Shown here one piece after another: positions 54,289-63,214 of a stretch of DNA of 64,000 nt (the first letter of the stretch is position 1; each line of letters starts with the position of its first letter). Made by a program: the position numbers and the translations under genes. This stretch comes from Paenibacillus foliorum (GTDB lineage: Bacteria > Bacillota > Bacilli > Paenibacillales > NBRC-103111), in contig NZ_WHOD01000013.1 of NCBI RefSeq assembly GCF_013141765.1, positions 248,001-312,000 of the forward strand, read 5' to 3'. Under the pieces are notes generated by a model, which was not told where the DNA came from, did no database searches, and was given only the letters and a program-made list of their open reading frames with translations.

Positions 54289-55637
54289 TAGTGTTTGCCT
54301 CCTTCAATGCCGTTCAATTCCAATTCCTGCTCGGGGGTATTACTGCGGAACATACGGCGAAGTATCATCCAAACGCTGAAGCCGAGCACGATATATAATA
54401 AGGAAAAAAGCAGCAGCATCCAATCGACATTAGCTGAGGTTGTGGCACCGTGCACTGTTTTCATATAGCCGCGCAGAATCCATGGCTGTCGTCCAGCCTC
54501 TGCGAATATCCAACCGCATTCAATGGCAAGCATTGCGAGTGGGCCGGACCACACAACACAACGCAGCAGCCAGCTCGGAAGCGGCTTCCCCTGACCTTGA
54601 GATCTGCGCTCAATCCATAAGTAAGCGATGCAAAGGACAATCGTTAAGCTACCAATGGTAACCATAATATCGAAGAAATAGTGAATATAGAGGGGCGGTC
54701 GAAGCTCTTTAGGTGTTTCATTCAGCCCTTGAACTACAGCATTCGGGTTGCCATGTGCGAGTACACTTAGTGCATAAGGCAGCTTTAAGGCATAACGAAT
54801 CTCATTGTTTTCACCTAATATCCCACCTACTACTAATGGAGCTTTGTCTGTAGTCTCAAAATGCCATTCAGCTGCAGCAAGCTTTTCCGGTTGATACTCG
54901 GCTAGAAATTTTCCGGATAAGTCACCAATAAATGCAGTAGAAATAGAGAAGATCAGTCCGCAAACCATCGTCAGCTTCAGTGCTTTTTGATAGTAAACGT
55001 GACGTTTACCTGCTAGTAGAGCAACAGCGGCTATAGCTGCAAGCACGAATGCACTAGTCATATAGGCAGATGAGATTACGTGAGCTGTTTTGGTAGGAGT
55101 GGCAGGATTGAACATAGCAACTAGTGGATCAATATCGATTATCGTGCGACCGGACAGCTTAAAGCCCTGGGGCGTGTTCATGAACGCATTAACAATTGTG
55201 ATAAAAAAAGCGGATGCGCTCGATCCAATAATAACTGGAATCGATATTATAAAATGTGTCCAAGGATTACGGAACCTATCCCATGTATACAAATAAATAC
55301 CGAGAAAGATCGCTTCGAAGAAGAAAGCAAAGGTTTCCAAAAATAACGGAAGCGCAATCGCTTGACCGGCAATCTGCATGAAGCTTGGCCATAACAAATT
55401 TAGCTGCAATCCGATGGATGTACCAGTAACAACACCAACGGCTACAGTTATAACGAAGCCCCGAGCCCAACGCCGCGCTAGCAGTGTATAATGGGGGTCT
55501 TTACGTTTGATCCCCAGAAATTCAGCGATGGCTATCATAACTGGAACCCCGACACCAATGGTGGCAAAAATAATATGAAAGCCCAGCGTTAGGCCTGTAA
55601 GTATACGACTGTACACAGCTGGATCATATGACATCAT
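54288..55637 (-). CDS. cydA: Cytochrome bd-type quinol oxidase subunit I
   Basis: A 449-residue haem-bearing subunit of cytochrome bd oxidase, with about nine helices. The haem-ligand histidine lies in LTGLTLGFHIIFATIGVG and another region of conserved acidic residues in PLFLETFAFFFEAIFLGIYL. The quinol loop is of the short type, as usual in Gram-positive bacteria. AAGGAG lies before the start; ATG 55637 and 55634 are equally possible. A perfect Fnr/Rex-like dyad lies 78 bases upstream, consistent with induction at low oxygen. Confidence 0.93.
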   Translation of the reverse strand: MMSYDPAVYSRILTGLTLGFHIIFATIGVGVPVMIAIAEFLGIKRKDPHYTLLARRWARGFVITVAVGVVTGTSIGLQLNLLWPSFMQIAGQAIALPLFLETFAFFFEAIFLGIYLYTWDRFRNPWTHFIISIPVIIGSSASAFFITIVNAFMNTPQGFKLSGRTIIDIDPLVAMFNPATPTKTAHVISSAYMTSAFVLAAIAAVALLAGKRHVYYQKALKLTMVCGLIFSISTAFIGDLSGKFLAEYQPEKLAAAEWHFETTDKAPLVVGGILGENNEIRYALKLPYALSVLAHGNPNAVVQGLNETPKELRPPLYIHYFFDIMVTIGSLTIVLCIAYLWIERRSQGQGKPLPSWLLRCVVWSGPLAMLAIECGWIFAEAGRQPWILRGYMKTVHGATTSANVDWMLLLFSLLYIVLGFSVWMILRRMFRSNTPEQELELNGIEGGKH

Positions 55638-55714
55638 AGTACATCAGCTCCTTAATATGTAGTACATGTTATTGTATTACTAAAACGTGTATATTATTTA
55701 TTATAAATGAAGCA

Positions 55715-55730
55715 TGTGATTTATTTCACA
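55715..55730. promoter_or_regulatory. Fnr/Rex-type operator upstream of cydA
   Basis: TGTGA-TTTATT-TCACA is a perfect match to the Fnr/Crp half-site arrangement and has 11 of 12 specified positions of the inner Rex operator TGTGAA-N4-TTCACA. It is 78 bases upstream of cydA; both regulators control cyd genes in Bacillus. Confidence 0.75.
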
Positions 55731-55766
55731 GCACAATTGAACGAGAATTGACTAAATGGTTACGAA

Positions 55767-56003
55767 ATGATGAATGTCGAAAACAAACAACAAACAGAAT
55801 TAGTATCTGATGCTTACCTAGCTTATCTGAAAAATCTAGTTATATCATATATATTCGGTGGAAAAGAAAGTTTAAGTTTTAATGTAGTAGTAGAAAAGCT
55901 AAAAAATTTATTTTCAATTGATGAATTAATACTAGAAGGTGGAGGCTTATTAAATGGCTCCTTTTTGAATGAAGTATGTAACAGATGCGTTTCGGATAAA
56001 TAA
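55767..56003 (+). CDS. Small AT-rich hypothetical protein
   Basis: A 78-residue frame starting MMNVENKQQTELVSDAYLAY. The composition is protein-like (hydrophobic helix LAYLKNLVISYIFGG, then mixed residues) and ends NEVCNRCVSDK. No ribosome site precedes either ATG 55767 or 55770. Codon use is more AT-rich than neighbours. No family is recognised. It lies 130 bases behind the divergent cydA start and could be a chance frame or a small acquired gene. Confidence 0.4.
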   Translation: MMNVENKQQTELVSDAYLAYLKNLVISYIFGGKESLSFNVVVEKLKNLFSIDELILEGGGLLNGSFLNEVCNRCVSDK

Positions 56004-56148
56004 TAGGTAGACGGCCAGGAATTGATCGTCGGTTACCTTTTCCATGCTAACTGGCAGGATAGTTTAAAGTTTTCTTTTTTCTAAGACTAATTTACCTCCG
56101 CTGAACTGTGTGGAAATGACTCCGGAGTGGCGCAGCAAGCGAAAATCG

Positions 56149-56180
56149 CTTGACTTGGAGTTAACTCCAAGTGATAAGCT
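56149..56180 (+). promoter_or_regulatory. MerR-type promoter/operator, copy 1
   Basis: TTGACT (56150-56155) and TAAGCT (56175-56180) are 19 bases apart, and the perfect 18-bp palindrome CTTGGAGTTAACTCCAAG (56154-56171) fills the spacer. Long spacer plus dyad is the hallmark of MerR-activated promoters. Confidence 0.75.
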
Positions 56181-56182
56181 GA

Positions 56183-56300
56183 ATATCAAGAAGGCGATCG
56201 TTATCACCGTAATCCCGAAACTACAGCATGATCTGGGCTTCTCGGCTACAGGGCTCTCCTGGGTACAGAACGCCTATACGCTCGCCTTTGGCGGTTTACT
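56183..56300 (+). pseudogene. Fragment of an MFS drug transporter
   Basis: About 39 codons read NIKKAIVITVIPKLQHDLGF, then SATGLSWVQNAYTLAFGGLLL, which matches the first-to-second helix region of DHA2-type major facilitator drug pumps (valine-alanine-leucine-proline, QxDLG, WxxNAYxLxxG). The start and everything after GGLLL are missing, and the fragment stops exactly where the second MerR-type promoter copy begins. No complete copy of this pump is in the window; the intact MFS gene at 56786 has a different sequence. Confidence 0.7.
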
Positions 56301-56332
56301 CTTGACTTGGAGTTAACTCCAAGTGCAATAAT
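56301..56332 (+). promoter_or_regulatory. MerR-type promoter/operator, copy 2
   Basis: TTGACT (56302-56307), 19-base spacer containing the same perfect dyad CTTGGAGTTAACTCCAAG (56306-56323), then AATAAT (56327-56332). It lies 26 bases before the MerR gene ATG and should drive it. Confidence 0.8.
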
Positions 56333-56357
56333 ATTGGATATTAGGAGGTGAGGCTGA

Positions 56358-56743
56358 ATGATGATAGCAGAAGTAAGTGCAAAATTTGAGATTCCGCCGG
56401 ATACACACTTCGCTATTATGAACGCATCGGACTGATTCCGCGTGTGAACCGGAATAAAAGCGGAATCAGGGATTATACGGAAGAAGACTGTAGATGGGTC
56501 GAATTTATCAAATGTATGCGGTATGCGGGTCTTTCGATTGAAATATTGATTGAGTATGTCGGTCTGTTTCAAAAAGGTGATAAAACCCTTGAGGCAAGAA
56601 AAGAACTCTTGATAGAGGAGCGTAAGCAGCTCATAGCAAGAATGGAAGTTATGAAGAAAACGCTAGAACGTCTGGACTATAAAGTTGAAAGATATGAACA
56701 GGCAGTAGTTGTAAAAGAAATGCGTGAGCGGCAATTCGGGTAA
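56358..56743 (+). pseudogene. MerR-family regulator with frameshift
   Basis: ATG 56358 is preceded by AGGAGGTG and opens MMIAEVSAKFEIPPDTHFAI, a MerR start, but ends at TGA 56432-56434. The rest continues in another frame (NRNKSGIRDYTEEDCRWVEF, then a C-terminal coiled coil to 56743). Removing one AC from the run ACACAC at 56403-56408 would restore the usual D-T-L-R-Y-Y-E-R-I-G-L recognition helix and wing. The protein would belong to the MerR subgroup with C-terminal dimer helix but without metal cysteines. As written, no functional protein is made unless a sequencing error is responsible. Confidence 0.85.
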
Positions 56744-56785
56744 TAAACGGTTAGCATTGAATCTTTCACCCGAGGAGGAAGAGAA

Positions 56786-57967
56786 GTGGAACGCTTATGG
56801 ACGAAAACATTTATTCTCATGACTGTAGGGAACTTTTTCCTATTTACTGCATTTTACTTTCTGCTTCCTACGCTGCCGTTGTTCATCAAACAGATGGGCG
56901 GCAGCGAAGTGCAAATTGGTCTATCGACGGGTGCTTTTATGCTGTGTGCCGTTATTTTTCGCCCTATCGTTGGCGGACTTCTTGACCGTTATGGCAGGCG
57001 TCCTTTTATCATATGGGGGCTGCTTCTCTTCGCCTTGGCGATGTATATGTATGACTGGGTCGGTGGAATCGTCGTTTTAATAGGGATCAGATTATTGCAC
57101 GGGATGAGCTGGGCTGTATCCACAACCGCCGTTTACACGACGATTACGGATATAATCCCGTCCGCCCGCCGCGGGGAAGGCATGGGATGGTTTAGCACAG
57201 CCACGACCTTGGCTATGGCGGTCGGTCCGATTTTCGCTATCTGGGTAATACAGAACCTATCGTACCACGCTCTGTTTCTTTTCGCCGTCGGCCTCTCTGC
57301 CGCAGCGCTGCTTCTGATGTTTGGTGCAAAAGTACCTCACCAACCGCAATCGGGCGCAAGGACAATTGAACTTTTCGAAAAATCGGTCTTGCCCGTTACG
57401 GTATCAGTCTTTTTTATGTATATCGCTTATGGAGGTATTACCGCTTTCATCCCAATGTTTACCAACTCGATCGAGGTCAATTCAGGCGCGTTTTTTCTGG
57501 CCTTTGCCGCAGCACTTGCTTTGAGCCGTCCTATTTCGGGGACAGTTTCGGACCGGTACGGCCAGACGTTTGTCATTGTACCGGCTCTTTTGATTACGAT
57601 TTCGGCTTTAATTGTCTTGAGCTTCTCGACCGGATTGTTCGGCGTGCTCGCATCTGCGGTGCTGTACGGTATCGGTTTCGGTTCCGCCCAGCCGGCTCTT
57701 CAAGCGGCAACGATACGTCTTGCACATCCGGACCGCAAAGGGGTTGCAAATGCTTCTTTATTGACTGCTAACGACCTGGGTATCGGGTTAGGTGCGATTA
57801 TGCTAGGCTGGATTTCTCAATACACGAACTATCAGGTAGTGTTCACGGTCAGCGCCGTATCGGTCACGCTCTCCTTATTATTGTTTACTTTATTTGTGAA
57901 ACGCTTGTTGAAAAACAAAGAGCCTAGCCATCTGAACACCGGTTCTCTTCCCTCCAAAACAAGTTGA
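56786..57967 (+). CDS. Major facilitator superfamily transporter
   Basis: A 393-residue, 12-helix MFS exporter. Motif A between helices 2 and 3 reads GGLLDRYGRRP, with a related GTVSDRYGQ in the second half; GIRLLHGMSWAVSTTAVYTT contains the helix 4 proton motif. GTG 56786 follows GAGGAGG by seven bases, and the gene starts 42 bases after the MerR pseudogene, so both probably share the MerR-type promoter. The coding sequence is noticeably richer in GC (frequent CCG, GCG, GGC) than its neighbours, suggesting acquisition. Substrate unknown. Confidence 0.92.
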   Translation: MERLWTKTFILMTVGNFFLFTAFYFLLPTLPLFIKQMGGSEVQIGLSTGAFMLCAVIFRPIVGGLLDRYGRRPFIIWGLLLFALAMYMYDWVGGIVVLIGIRLLHGMSWAVSTTAVYTTITDIIPSARRGEGMGWFSTATTLAMAVGPIFAIWVIQNLSYHALFLFAVGLSAAALLLMFGAKVPHQPQSGARTIELFEKSVLPVTVSVFFMYIAYGGITAFIPMFTNSIEVNSGAFFLAFAAALALSRPISGTVSDRYGQTFVIVPALLITISALIVLSFSTGLFGVLASAVLYGIGFGSAQPALQAATIRLAHPDRKGVANASLLTANDLGIGLGAIMLGWISQYTNYQVVFTVSAVSVTLSLLLFTLFVKRLLKNKEPSHLNTGSLPSKTS

Positions 57968-58119
57968 CACAGCAGCTTGCGTGGATACTCCAAAAGGAGC
58001 CGGTAACGGCACCAATTATTAATGTACCTCATCCAGCTGTAGGCATTTAAAGCTAGTAGAACAGATCACTGAGAGTCCAGTACCACCACTTTACCAAGAC
58101 TAAGGAGTAGTGAGAAACC

Positions 58120-59160
58120 ATGTGTAAAGCCCATGTTCTAAGTGTTGCAAGTGCAAAAGCGCCATTTGAAAAGACCACAATTGAGCGGAGAAATTTACGA
58201 CCGGACGATGTCTTAATCGATATTAAGTATTGTGGTATTTGCCACTCCGACATTCACAATGCTTACGATGAATGGGGAGGCGGAATGTTCCCGATGGTTC
58301 CAGGTCATGAAATGGCTGGAGTCGTTACAGCGGTAGGACCAGAAGTTACGAAATTTGGCGTTGGCGATCACGTTGGTGCAGGTTGCTTTGTTGACTCCTG
58401 CGGACTATGCGAATACTGCCTCAGCGGAGAAGAGCAATTTTGTACGAAAGGTGTTATCAACTCATATAATTCATTAGATTACGATGGCAATCCAACATAC
58501 GGCGGTTATAGCCAAAAAATCGTTGTAAGGGAAGATTTCGTAGTCCGTATTCCAGATGCTTTGGAATTGGATGTTGCAAGCCCTTTATTGTGCGCAGGAA
58601 TCACCACGTATTCTCCGTTGAAACACTGGAACGTCAGCCCAGGCAAAAAGGTTGCCATTGTGGGGCTAGGAGGCCTTGGCCACCTTGCTGTCCAATATGC
58701 GCATGCTTTGGGTGCTGAAGTAACGGTATTAAGTCAGTCCTTGAATAAGAAAGATGAGGCCCTGAGTTTGGGCGCAGATCACTACTTTGCAACCAGCGAT
58801 CCCGCTACATTTTCCGAGTTGACTGGTCGTTTTGACCTCATTTTAAACACAGTGTCTGCAAATCTCGACGTTAATGCCTATTTATCCCTGCTTCGAGTAG
58901 ATGGAACGCTAGTAAATGTTGGTGCGCCAGGCCAACCAGATAAATACCATGTATTTTCGCTAATCATGAAACGTCGCAGCATTGCAGGTTCACTCGTAGG
59001 CGGAATCCGTGAAACGCAAGAAATGCTCGATTTCTCCGCTCAACACGGCATTGCCCCTAAAATTGAGGTGATTTGTGCTGACCAAGTGGACGAAGCGTTC
59101 GAACGTATTCTCCGTAGCGATGTGCGTTATCGATTCGTCATTGACATGTCCACATTGTAA
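58120..59160 (+). CDS. Zinc-dependent alcohol dehydrogenase, cinnamyl-alcohol-dehydrogenase type
   Basis: A 346-residue medium-chain dehydrogenase. Catalytic zinc ligands are in [12 protein letters not shown] (Cys) and VPGHEMAG (His-Glu); the structural zinc is held by four cysteines in [15 protein letters not shown]; the Rossmann motif is [15 protein letters not shown]. The best fit is the YjgB/AdhA-like group that reduces aldehydes with NADPH. In B. subtilis adhA is controlled by a MerR regulator; here a broken MerR gene lies 1.4 kb upstream, so control may be lost or supplied from elsewhere. AAGGAG is 12 bases before ATG 58120. A terminator follows. Confidence 0.92.
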   Translation: MCKAHVLSVASAKAPFEKTTIERRNLRPDDVLIDIKYCGICHSDIHNAYDEWGGGMFPMVPGHEMAGVVTAVGPEVTKFGVGDHVGAGCFVDSCGLCEYCLSGEEQFCTKGVINSYNSLDYDGNPTYGGYSQKIVVREDFVVRIPDALELDVASPLLCAGITTYSPLKHWNVSPGKKVAIVGLGGLGHLAVQYAHALGAEVTVLSQSLNKKDEALSLGADHYFATSDPATFSELTGRFDLILNTVSANLDVNAYLSLLRVDGTLVNVGAPGQPDKYHVFSLIMKRRSIAGSLVGGIRETQEMLDFSAQHGIAPKIEVICADQVDEAFERILRSDVRYRFVIDMSTL

Positions 59161-59228
59161 CTTGCAAAAAAATCATAATGATTCTGTTCTTATGAAAGAT
59201 GGGTTAGTCATTATATAGGGTATACGAA

Positions 59229-59278
59229 AACAATCCATTAGAAACTAGCTCCTCACTCTAATGGATTGTTCGCTTTTA
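59229..59278 (+). terminator. Terminator after the alcohol dehydrogenase
   Basis: AACAATCCATTAGA (59229-59242) and TCTAATGGATTGTT (59257-59270) form a perfect 14-bp stem with a 14-base loop; CGCTTTTATC follows. Confidence 0.85.
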
Positions 59279-59419
59279 TCCACTAAGCATGCACCATACC
59301 GGGATATTTAAGCAGCACCCTCCTCACTGGTCAGGATGAACTCTTACAACTTCCTTTAATTAATTGCACTTCCTGTTATTGACATTATGCCAAGACTTAG
59401 AGTATAGTAAGTAATGTAA

Positions 59420-59431
59420 GCAAGTACTTGC
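59420..59431. promoter_or_regulatory. Operator-like palindrome before the second TetR gene
   Basis: GCAAGTACTTGC is a perfect 12-bp palindrome 20 bases before the TetR ATG. Its halves GCAAGTA/TACTTGC recur, at a different spacing, at 60053-60076. Confidence 0.6.
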
Positions 59432-59450
59432 ATTAAAGAAAGGTGACTAA

Positions 59451-60038
59451 ATGAGTAACAATCAAAGTACAAGTGAGAAACTTCTCACAGCGGCAATCGA
59501 TCTCATGTCACAGAAGGGGTACGATGGAACGACAACCAAGGAAATCGCTTTTGCTGCCGGAGTGAATGAAGTTACGTTATTTCGCCATTTCGGAACGAAG
59601 CAGAAGCTTATTGAGACCGCATTTAATCGCTACCATTATGCGGAAGAGATGACAAAGCTATTTAACGAAGGGCTGATAGGGGAACTTCATACGGATCTGC
59701 TTACAATCAGCCGAACGTATCATAAGATTATGTATCGGAACAGAAAATTATTTTTAGTTACTCATAAAGGAAGCAGCAATCTCCCCGATGAAGTTCTGGA
59801 TGAGGCCGCACGTCACCCTCAACATCTAAAAAAACTGTTAACGAAATATTTGACCGACATGTCGGAACAAAATAAGGTGATAACATCGAATTTTGAACTT
59901 CAGGCACAGTCTTTCATGTGGATGAATTATGGCGCATTCATCAGTAAAATAAATGCAAAAGTGGCTGTTCCAGAAGATTCGTTGGACGAATTTATCGAGG
60001 AAAGTGTGCGGATATTCGCTAGGGCATTAACTCCCTAG
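59451..60038 (+). CDS. TetR-family regulator
   Basis: A 195-residue TetR regulator with the helix-turn-helix [20 protein letters not shown] at about residues 27-46 and an unassigned ligand-binding domain. AAAGGTG lies before ATG 59451. Palindromes containing GCAAGTA and TACTTGC lie just before this gene and just after it, before the epoxide hydrolase gene, so autoregulation together with control of the hydrolase is a sound inference. Confidence 0.9.
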   Translation: MSNNQSTSEKLLTAAIDLMSQKGYDGTTTKEIAFAAGVNEVTLFRHFGTKQKLIETAFNRYHYAEEMTKLFNEGLIGELHTDLLTISRTYHKIMYRNRKLFLVTHKGSSNLPDEVLDEAARHPQHLKKLLTKYLTDMSEQNKVITSNFELQAQSFMWMNYGAFISKINAKVAVPEDSLDEFIEESVRIFARALTP

Positions 60039-60052
60039 CTCTTTTATAAAGC

Positions 60053-60076
60053 GTATGCAAGTATGTACTTGCATAC
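60053..60076. promoter_or_regulatory. Operator-like palindrome between tetR and the epoxide hydrolase gene
   Basis: GTATGCAAGTA-TG-TACTTGCATAC has perfect 11-bp arms around two bases, a strong TetR-type operator shape. It is 15 bases after the TetR stop and 222 bases before the hydrolase start. Confidence 0.7.
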
Positions 60077-60297
60077 AAAACGCATGGTTCATCTGTTAAT
60101 TGGAATCCGATAAATGTCGATCCGAACAGCTACCTATTCAGCAATATTTATATCGTTCTTGCAGCAATGCGTGTGGGATCTTGTTGTTCTACTACCTGCA
60201 ATCCGAACCAAGAATTCAAGAATAGGAAGAATCGTTATGCCAGAGTAAGCCAAATAAGGTAGCTAACAAAAAAAATGAGAGAAAGAGGCTGATTAAT

Positions 60298-61464
60298 ATG
60301 GAATATTCAAAACCTTTTGATTCGAGTAACACTGAACTCATTGATTTATCGGTCCGGCCATTTCGCATCGCAATCCCTCAGAGTGATATTGATGATCTTC
60401 AAAGTCGCCTAAGCCGTACCCGCTGGCCTGACGAACTGCCAGGCGTAGGTAGAAACTACGGCGCAGAGCTTGGGCTTATAAAGGAGTTAGCGGAGTACTG
60501 GCGTACCGCGTATGACTGGCGTAAGCAAGAGGATCGGTTGAATGAGATTCCTCAATTTACCACAACTATTGATGGTGCAAATATTCATTTTATGCATGTT
60601 CGTTCACCTGAACCGGGTGCAGTTCCCCTCATTCTAAACCATGGATGGCCTGGTTCTATCATAGAGTTCCTGGACGTAATCGGTCCGCTCACCAACCCGC
60701 GAGCCTATGGTGGCAACCCGGCCGATGCTTTTCATCTAGTGATTCCGTCTATGCCTGGTTATGGCTTCTCTGGTCCCACCAAGGAAACCGGTTGGAATGT
60801 TCAACGAGTCTCTCAAGCTTGTGTCGAGTTGATGAACCGTTTGGGCTATGTCAAATATGGTGTACAGGGAGGAGACTTTGGTTCTGTGGTTTCTCTAGGC
60901 ATGGGTCAACTCGCACCTGAGCATATTTTGGGCATTCATCTGAACTTTCTGCCAATGGCACCAACTAGAGATTTAAGCGACCTATCCGAGGAAGAGGAAT
61001 CTAGGATTGCAAAATTGGAGGGCTATCTAGCCAATCCTGCCGGTCACAAGGTAGTCTTGTCTACGCGACCACAAACGCTAGCTTACGGACTCACCGACTC
61101 ACCGGTGGGGCAGCTGTCCTGGATAGCTGAGAAGTTCAGCGAGTGGTCCGATCCAGCTTGTCCGATTGATGTGGATCACCTGCTCACCAATGTTATGTTC
61201 TACTGGATCACAGGAACGGCTGCCTCCTCTTCTAGGCTTCACTATGAGTCCGCTTCAGTTAAAAAACAGAAAAAGCCATGTCCTGTACCACTAGGAATAG
61301 CCGTTTTTCCATATGACTTGTTCCAACCTGTACGCCGCCTCGCTGAGAGACAGTACACGATCGTTCACTGGTCCGAGTTTGAGCGTGGCGGTCACTTCGC
61401 GGCGATGGAGGCTCCCGATTTGTTAACTGAAGATCTACAGGTATTCTTCCGACGTTTCCGTTAG
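60298..61464 (+). CDS. Epoxide hydrolase (alpha/beta hydrolase with EHN domain)
   Basis: A 388-residue epoxide hydrolase. The N-terminal EHN domain (about 10-115) reads [20 protein letters not shown] with the TRWPDELPG motif; the alpha/beta hydrolase core has the oxyanion-hole HGWPGS, the nucleophile aspartate in [13 protein letters not shown], and the catalytic His in [11 protein letters not shown]. It opens epoxides to diols, usually for detoxification. Start ATG 60298 has AGAGG upstream. It is probably regulated by the adjacent TetR protein. GC content and codon use differ from the AT-rich flanks. Confidence 0.93.
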   Translation: MEYSKPFDSSNTELIDLSVRPFRIAIPQSDIDDLQSRLSRTRWPDELPGVGRNYGAELGLIKELAEYWRTAYDWRKQEDRLNEIPQFTTTIDGANIHFMHVRSPEPGAVPLILNHGWPGSIIEFLDVIGPLTNPRAYGGNPADAFHLVIPSMPGYGFSGPTKETGWNVQRVSQACVELMNRLGYVKYGVQGGDFGSVVSLGMGQLAPEHILGIHLNFLPMAPTRDLSDLSEEEESRIAKLEGYLANPAGHKVVLSTRPQTLAYGLTDSPVGQLSWIAEKFSEWSDPACPIDVDHLLTNVMFYWITGTAASSSRLHYESASVKKQKKPCPVPLGIAVFPYDLFQPVRRLAERQYTIVHWSEFERGGHFAAMEAPDLLTEDLQVFFRRFR

Positions 61465-61469
61465 GAACA

Positions 61470-61500
61470 AACACGACCGGGGGCTCGGTCGTGTCTTTTG
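61470..61500 (+). terminator. Terminator after the epoxide hydrolase
   Basis: ACACGACCG and CGGTCGTGT form a perfect 9-bp stem around six bases, followed by CTTTTGTG. It may also serve the convergent PAP2 gene. Confidence 0.8.
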
Positions 61501-61502
61501 TG

Positions 61503-62087
61503 TTATGGCTTCCATACCTTATGTTCAATTAATTCATAATTGCGGATCAAAGCCTCTGACAACCATTTCAGCCGTTGCCAACGCATAAGCCTGCCAATCA
61601 CGACCGCGATGAGGCCTCCTATAATCGCTCCCCCGACGATATCTATCGGATAGTGAATGCCCGACCAAATACGGGAGAAACCGATGAGAGCAGCAAGTAC
61701 GATCCAAACCGTTCCGCCCTTTCGTCGCCATAGCCAGATAGAGACTGCAACGGCAAAAGCGGCGGCAGCGTGATTGCTTGGAAAAGAAGCCGATGTCTCG
61801 TGATTAACTAATTGAATGACTTGATGAGCCACGAATGGACGATCCCGATGATAGATTGCGCCGATAATACTGTTAGTTCCTAGCGCCACTGCTGCGGATA
61901 TAAGTGTATTCACTACCATACGGCGATTATCAGGGCTTCGTACCATCCAATAAACAGCAACGCCAAGGTAAAACAGGTAATCCAAATTCACGGCAAAAAA
62001 AGCCATCAAAGGATTCATAGCGGGAAATCTTTCAGCAAGTTGATTGATCGTTTGAAACCATTGATAGTCTAATTGAGATAAATGCAT
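61503..62087 (-). CDS. PAP2-family undecaprenyl-diphosphate phosphatase (BcrC-like)
   Basis: A 194-residue integral membrane phosphatase of the PAP2 superfamily with about five helices. The three motifs are present: RDRPF (as in KxxxxxxRP), FPSNHAAAAF with the His, and SRIWSGIHYPIDI with the catalytic His and Asp. BcrC-like members dephosphorylate undecaprenyl diphosphate to recycle the lipid carrier of cell-wall synthesis and give bacitracin resistance. AAAGGAG lies on this strand before the ATG. The gene is monocistronic. Confidence 0.88.
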   Translation of the reverse strand: MHLSQLDYQWFQTINQLAERFPAMNPLMAFFAVNLDYLFYLGVAVYWMVRSPDNRRMVVNTLISAAVALGTNSIIGAIYHRDRPFVAHQVIQLVNHETSASFPSNHAAAAFAVAVSIWLWRRKGGTVWIVLAALIGFSRIWSGIHYPIDIVGGAIIGGLIAVVIGRLMRWQRLKWLSEALIRNYELIEHKVWKP

Positions 62088-62195
62088 TGCATTACTGGCT
62101 CCTTTAATAGTCAGATTACCATCGGAAAGTAATCATACAATACCTAGATTAAAATCTCATGAGAGAATACTGTCGGGCCTGTTTTTTTCTCGCAC

Positions 62196-62223
62196 AATAA
62201 AAACCCACTATTTTACGTGGGTT
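62196..62223 (-). terminator. Terminator overlapping the end of the ATP-grasp gene
   Basis: On the minus strand AACCCAC pairs with GTGGGTT (62217-62223 and 62202-62208) around nine bases, followed by TTTTATT. The stem includes the stop codon region of the gene, ending at 62208. Confidence 0.75.
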
Positions 62224-62987
62224 AAGATTTTTATCTTACCGGAAAGGAGAGATTTTAAATAAGAATTTCTTAACTTCTTAATTTCTCTATACATTGTTTT
62301 ATCTGTAAGTTTGTCAAACAGGCTGTGAGATGGAAAATCAAAATTGACTTCAATGATCCATATCTTTTGATGTTGATCTACAGCGAAATCTATGCCAATT
62401 TGAGAAGAATACTTGTAATAATTAAATCGTTTACAAATGCAATAGCTTAAACGGATAAGTTCTTGAATTATTTTTTGTTGCTTGTTCTTGGATAAACAAA
62501 GTGATTCGCTCAAAGCTTTCTCAATCGGAAGTGCGTAACCACCTCCCCTATTTACATTCGTAATAACGCTAGAACGTCCAGATACTTTGGCTAACATCCC
62601 CGCATACTGCCAATGATTCTGTGAGTTACGCATCATCATGACTCTTATATCAAAGGGTCTATTATTAATTTTTGCTAAATTAATCGTTTTTTGAACGATA
62701 TGGAGACTTGCTGATGTTTGTGCTTGTATAGCGTTAAAAGTAGTTTCGAGGGTTCTATAGGATTGGGTTTTCCCTTTGACTTTGATCAATTGATATTTTT
62801 TGTTTTCCGACCAAGCTTTAATAATGCCTTTACCCATGTGAGACATATTCGGTTTAATATAAACGGAATGATATCGCCTCATAAAGCGATAAAATGATGT
62901 CCTATTCAATACAGATGTCGGTGGTAAATAAGTTCGGATATGAGCATCCTTAAAGTAAAATTTGTGAAGCCCCAACTTACCAGGCAC
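62208..62987 (-). CDS. YheC/YheD-like ATP-grasp protein (spore coat associated)
   Basis: A 259-residue protein of the YheC/YheD group, ATP-grasp proteins associated with the endospore coat in Bacillus. Seen are YHSVYIKPNMSHMGKGII (ATP-binding lysines and loop), NNRPFDIRVMMMRN, NVNRGGGYALPI and IGIDFAVDQHQKIWIIEVNF, with the metal-binding Asp and Glu-Asn late in the sequence. The predicted reaction is ATP-dependent ligation, but no product is known. The start is GTG 62987, with AGGAGGGG six bases upstream on this strand. Length is shorter than YheC/D (360-450), so the N-terminal domain is reduced. Confidence 0.82.
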   Translation of the reverse strand: MPGKLGLHKFYFKDAHIRTYLPPTSVLNRTSFYRFMRRYHSVYIKPNMSHMGKGIIKAWSENKKYQLIKVKGKTQSYRTLETTFNAIQAQTSASLHIVQKTINLAKINNRPFDIRVMMMRNSQNHWQYAGMLAKVSGRSSVITNVNRGGGYALPIEKALSESLCLSKNKQQKIIQELIRLSYCICKRFNYYKYSSQIGIDFAVDQHQKIWIIEVNFDFPSHSLFDKLTDKTMYREIKKLRNSYLKSLLSGKIKILTHVK

Positions 62988-63170
62988 GTTCTATCCCCTC
63001 CTTGTTATAACAACAATCTATTCTTAGGCAAGGATTTGTTTACGGCATACGCCAAAATTGTTGCAGGTATAGACCAAGGGTGAGCTGTTGATTTGATGTA
63101 CTAAAAGGAGCAAGCACTAAGAGGTTTTATGTCATAGCTAGAGATTTAATGAAATCTATGAATTGGGAAA

Positions 63171-63194
63171 AGCCCCGAATTCGGGGCTTTTCTA
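63171..63194. terminator. Bidirectional terminator after the NlpC/P60 gene
   Basis: AAAAGCCCCGAATTCGGGGC then TTTT is a 24-bp perfect palindrome. On the minus strand it follows the NlpC/P60 stop by 21 bases. Confidence 0.85.
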
Positions 63195-63214
63195 AGTTTC
63201 TTCTCTTAGTCGGA

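Noticed and set aside
57968-58119. Short protein-like stretch (TPKGAGNGTNY) between the MFS and alcohol dehydrogenase genes
   Set aside because: Only about 14 codons to a stop, no start or family match; could be a fragment but not enough to call.
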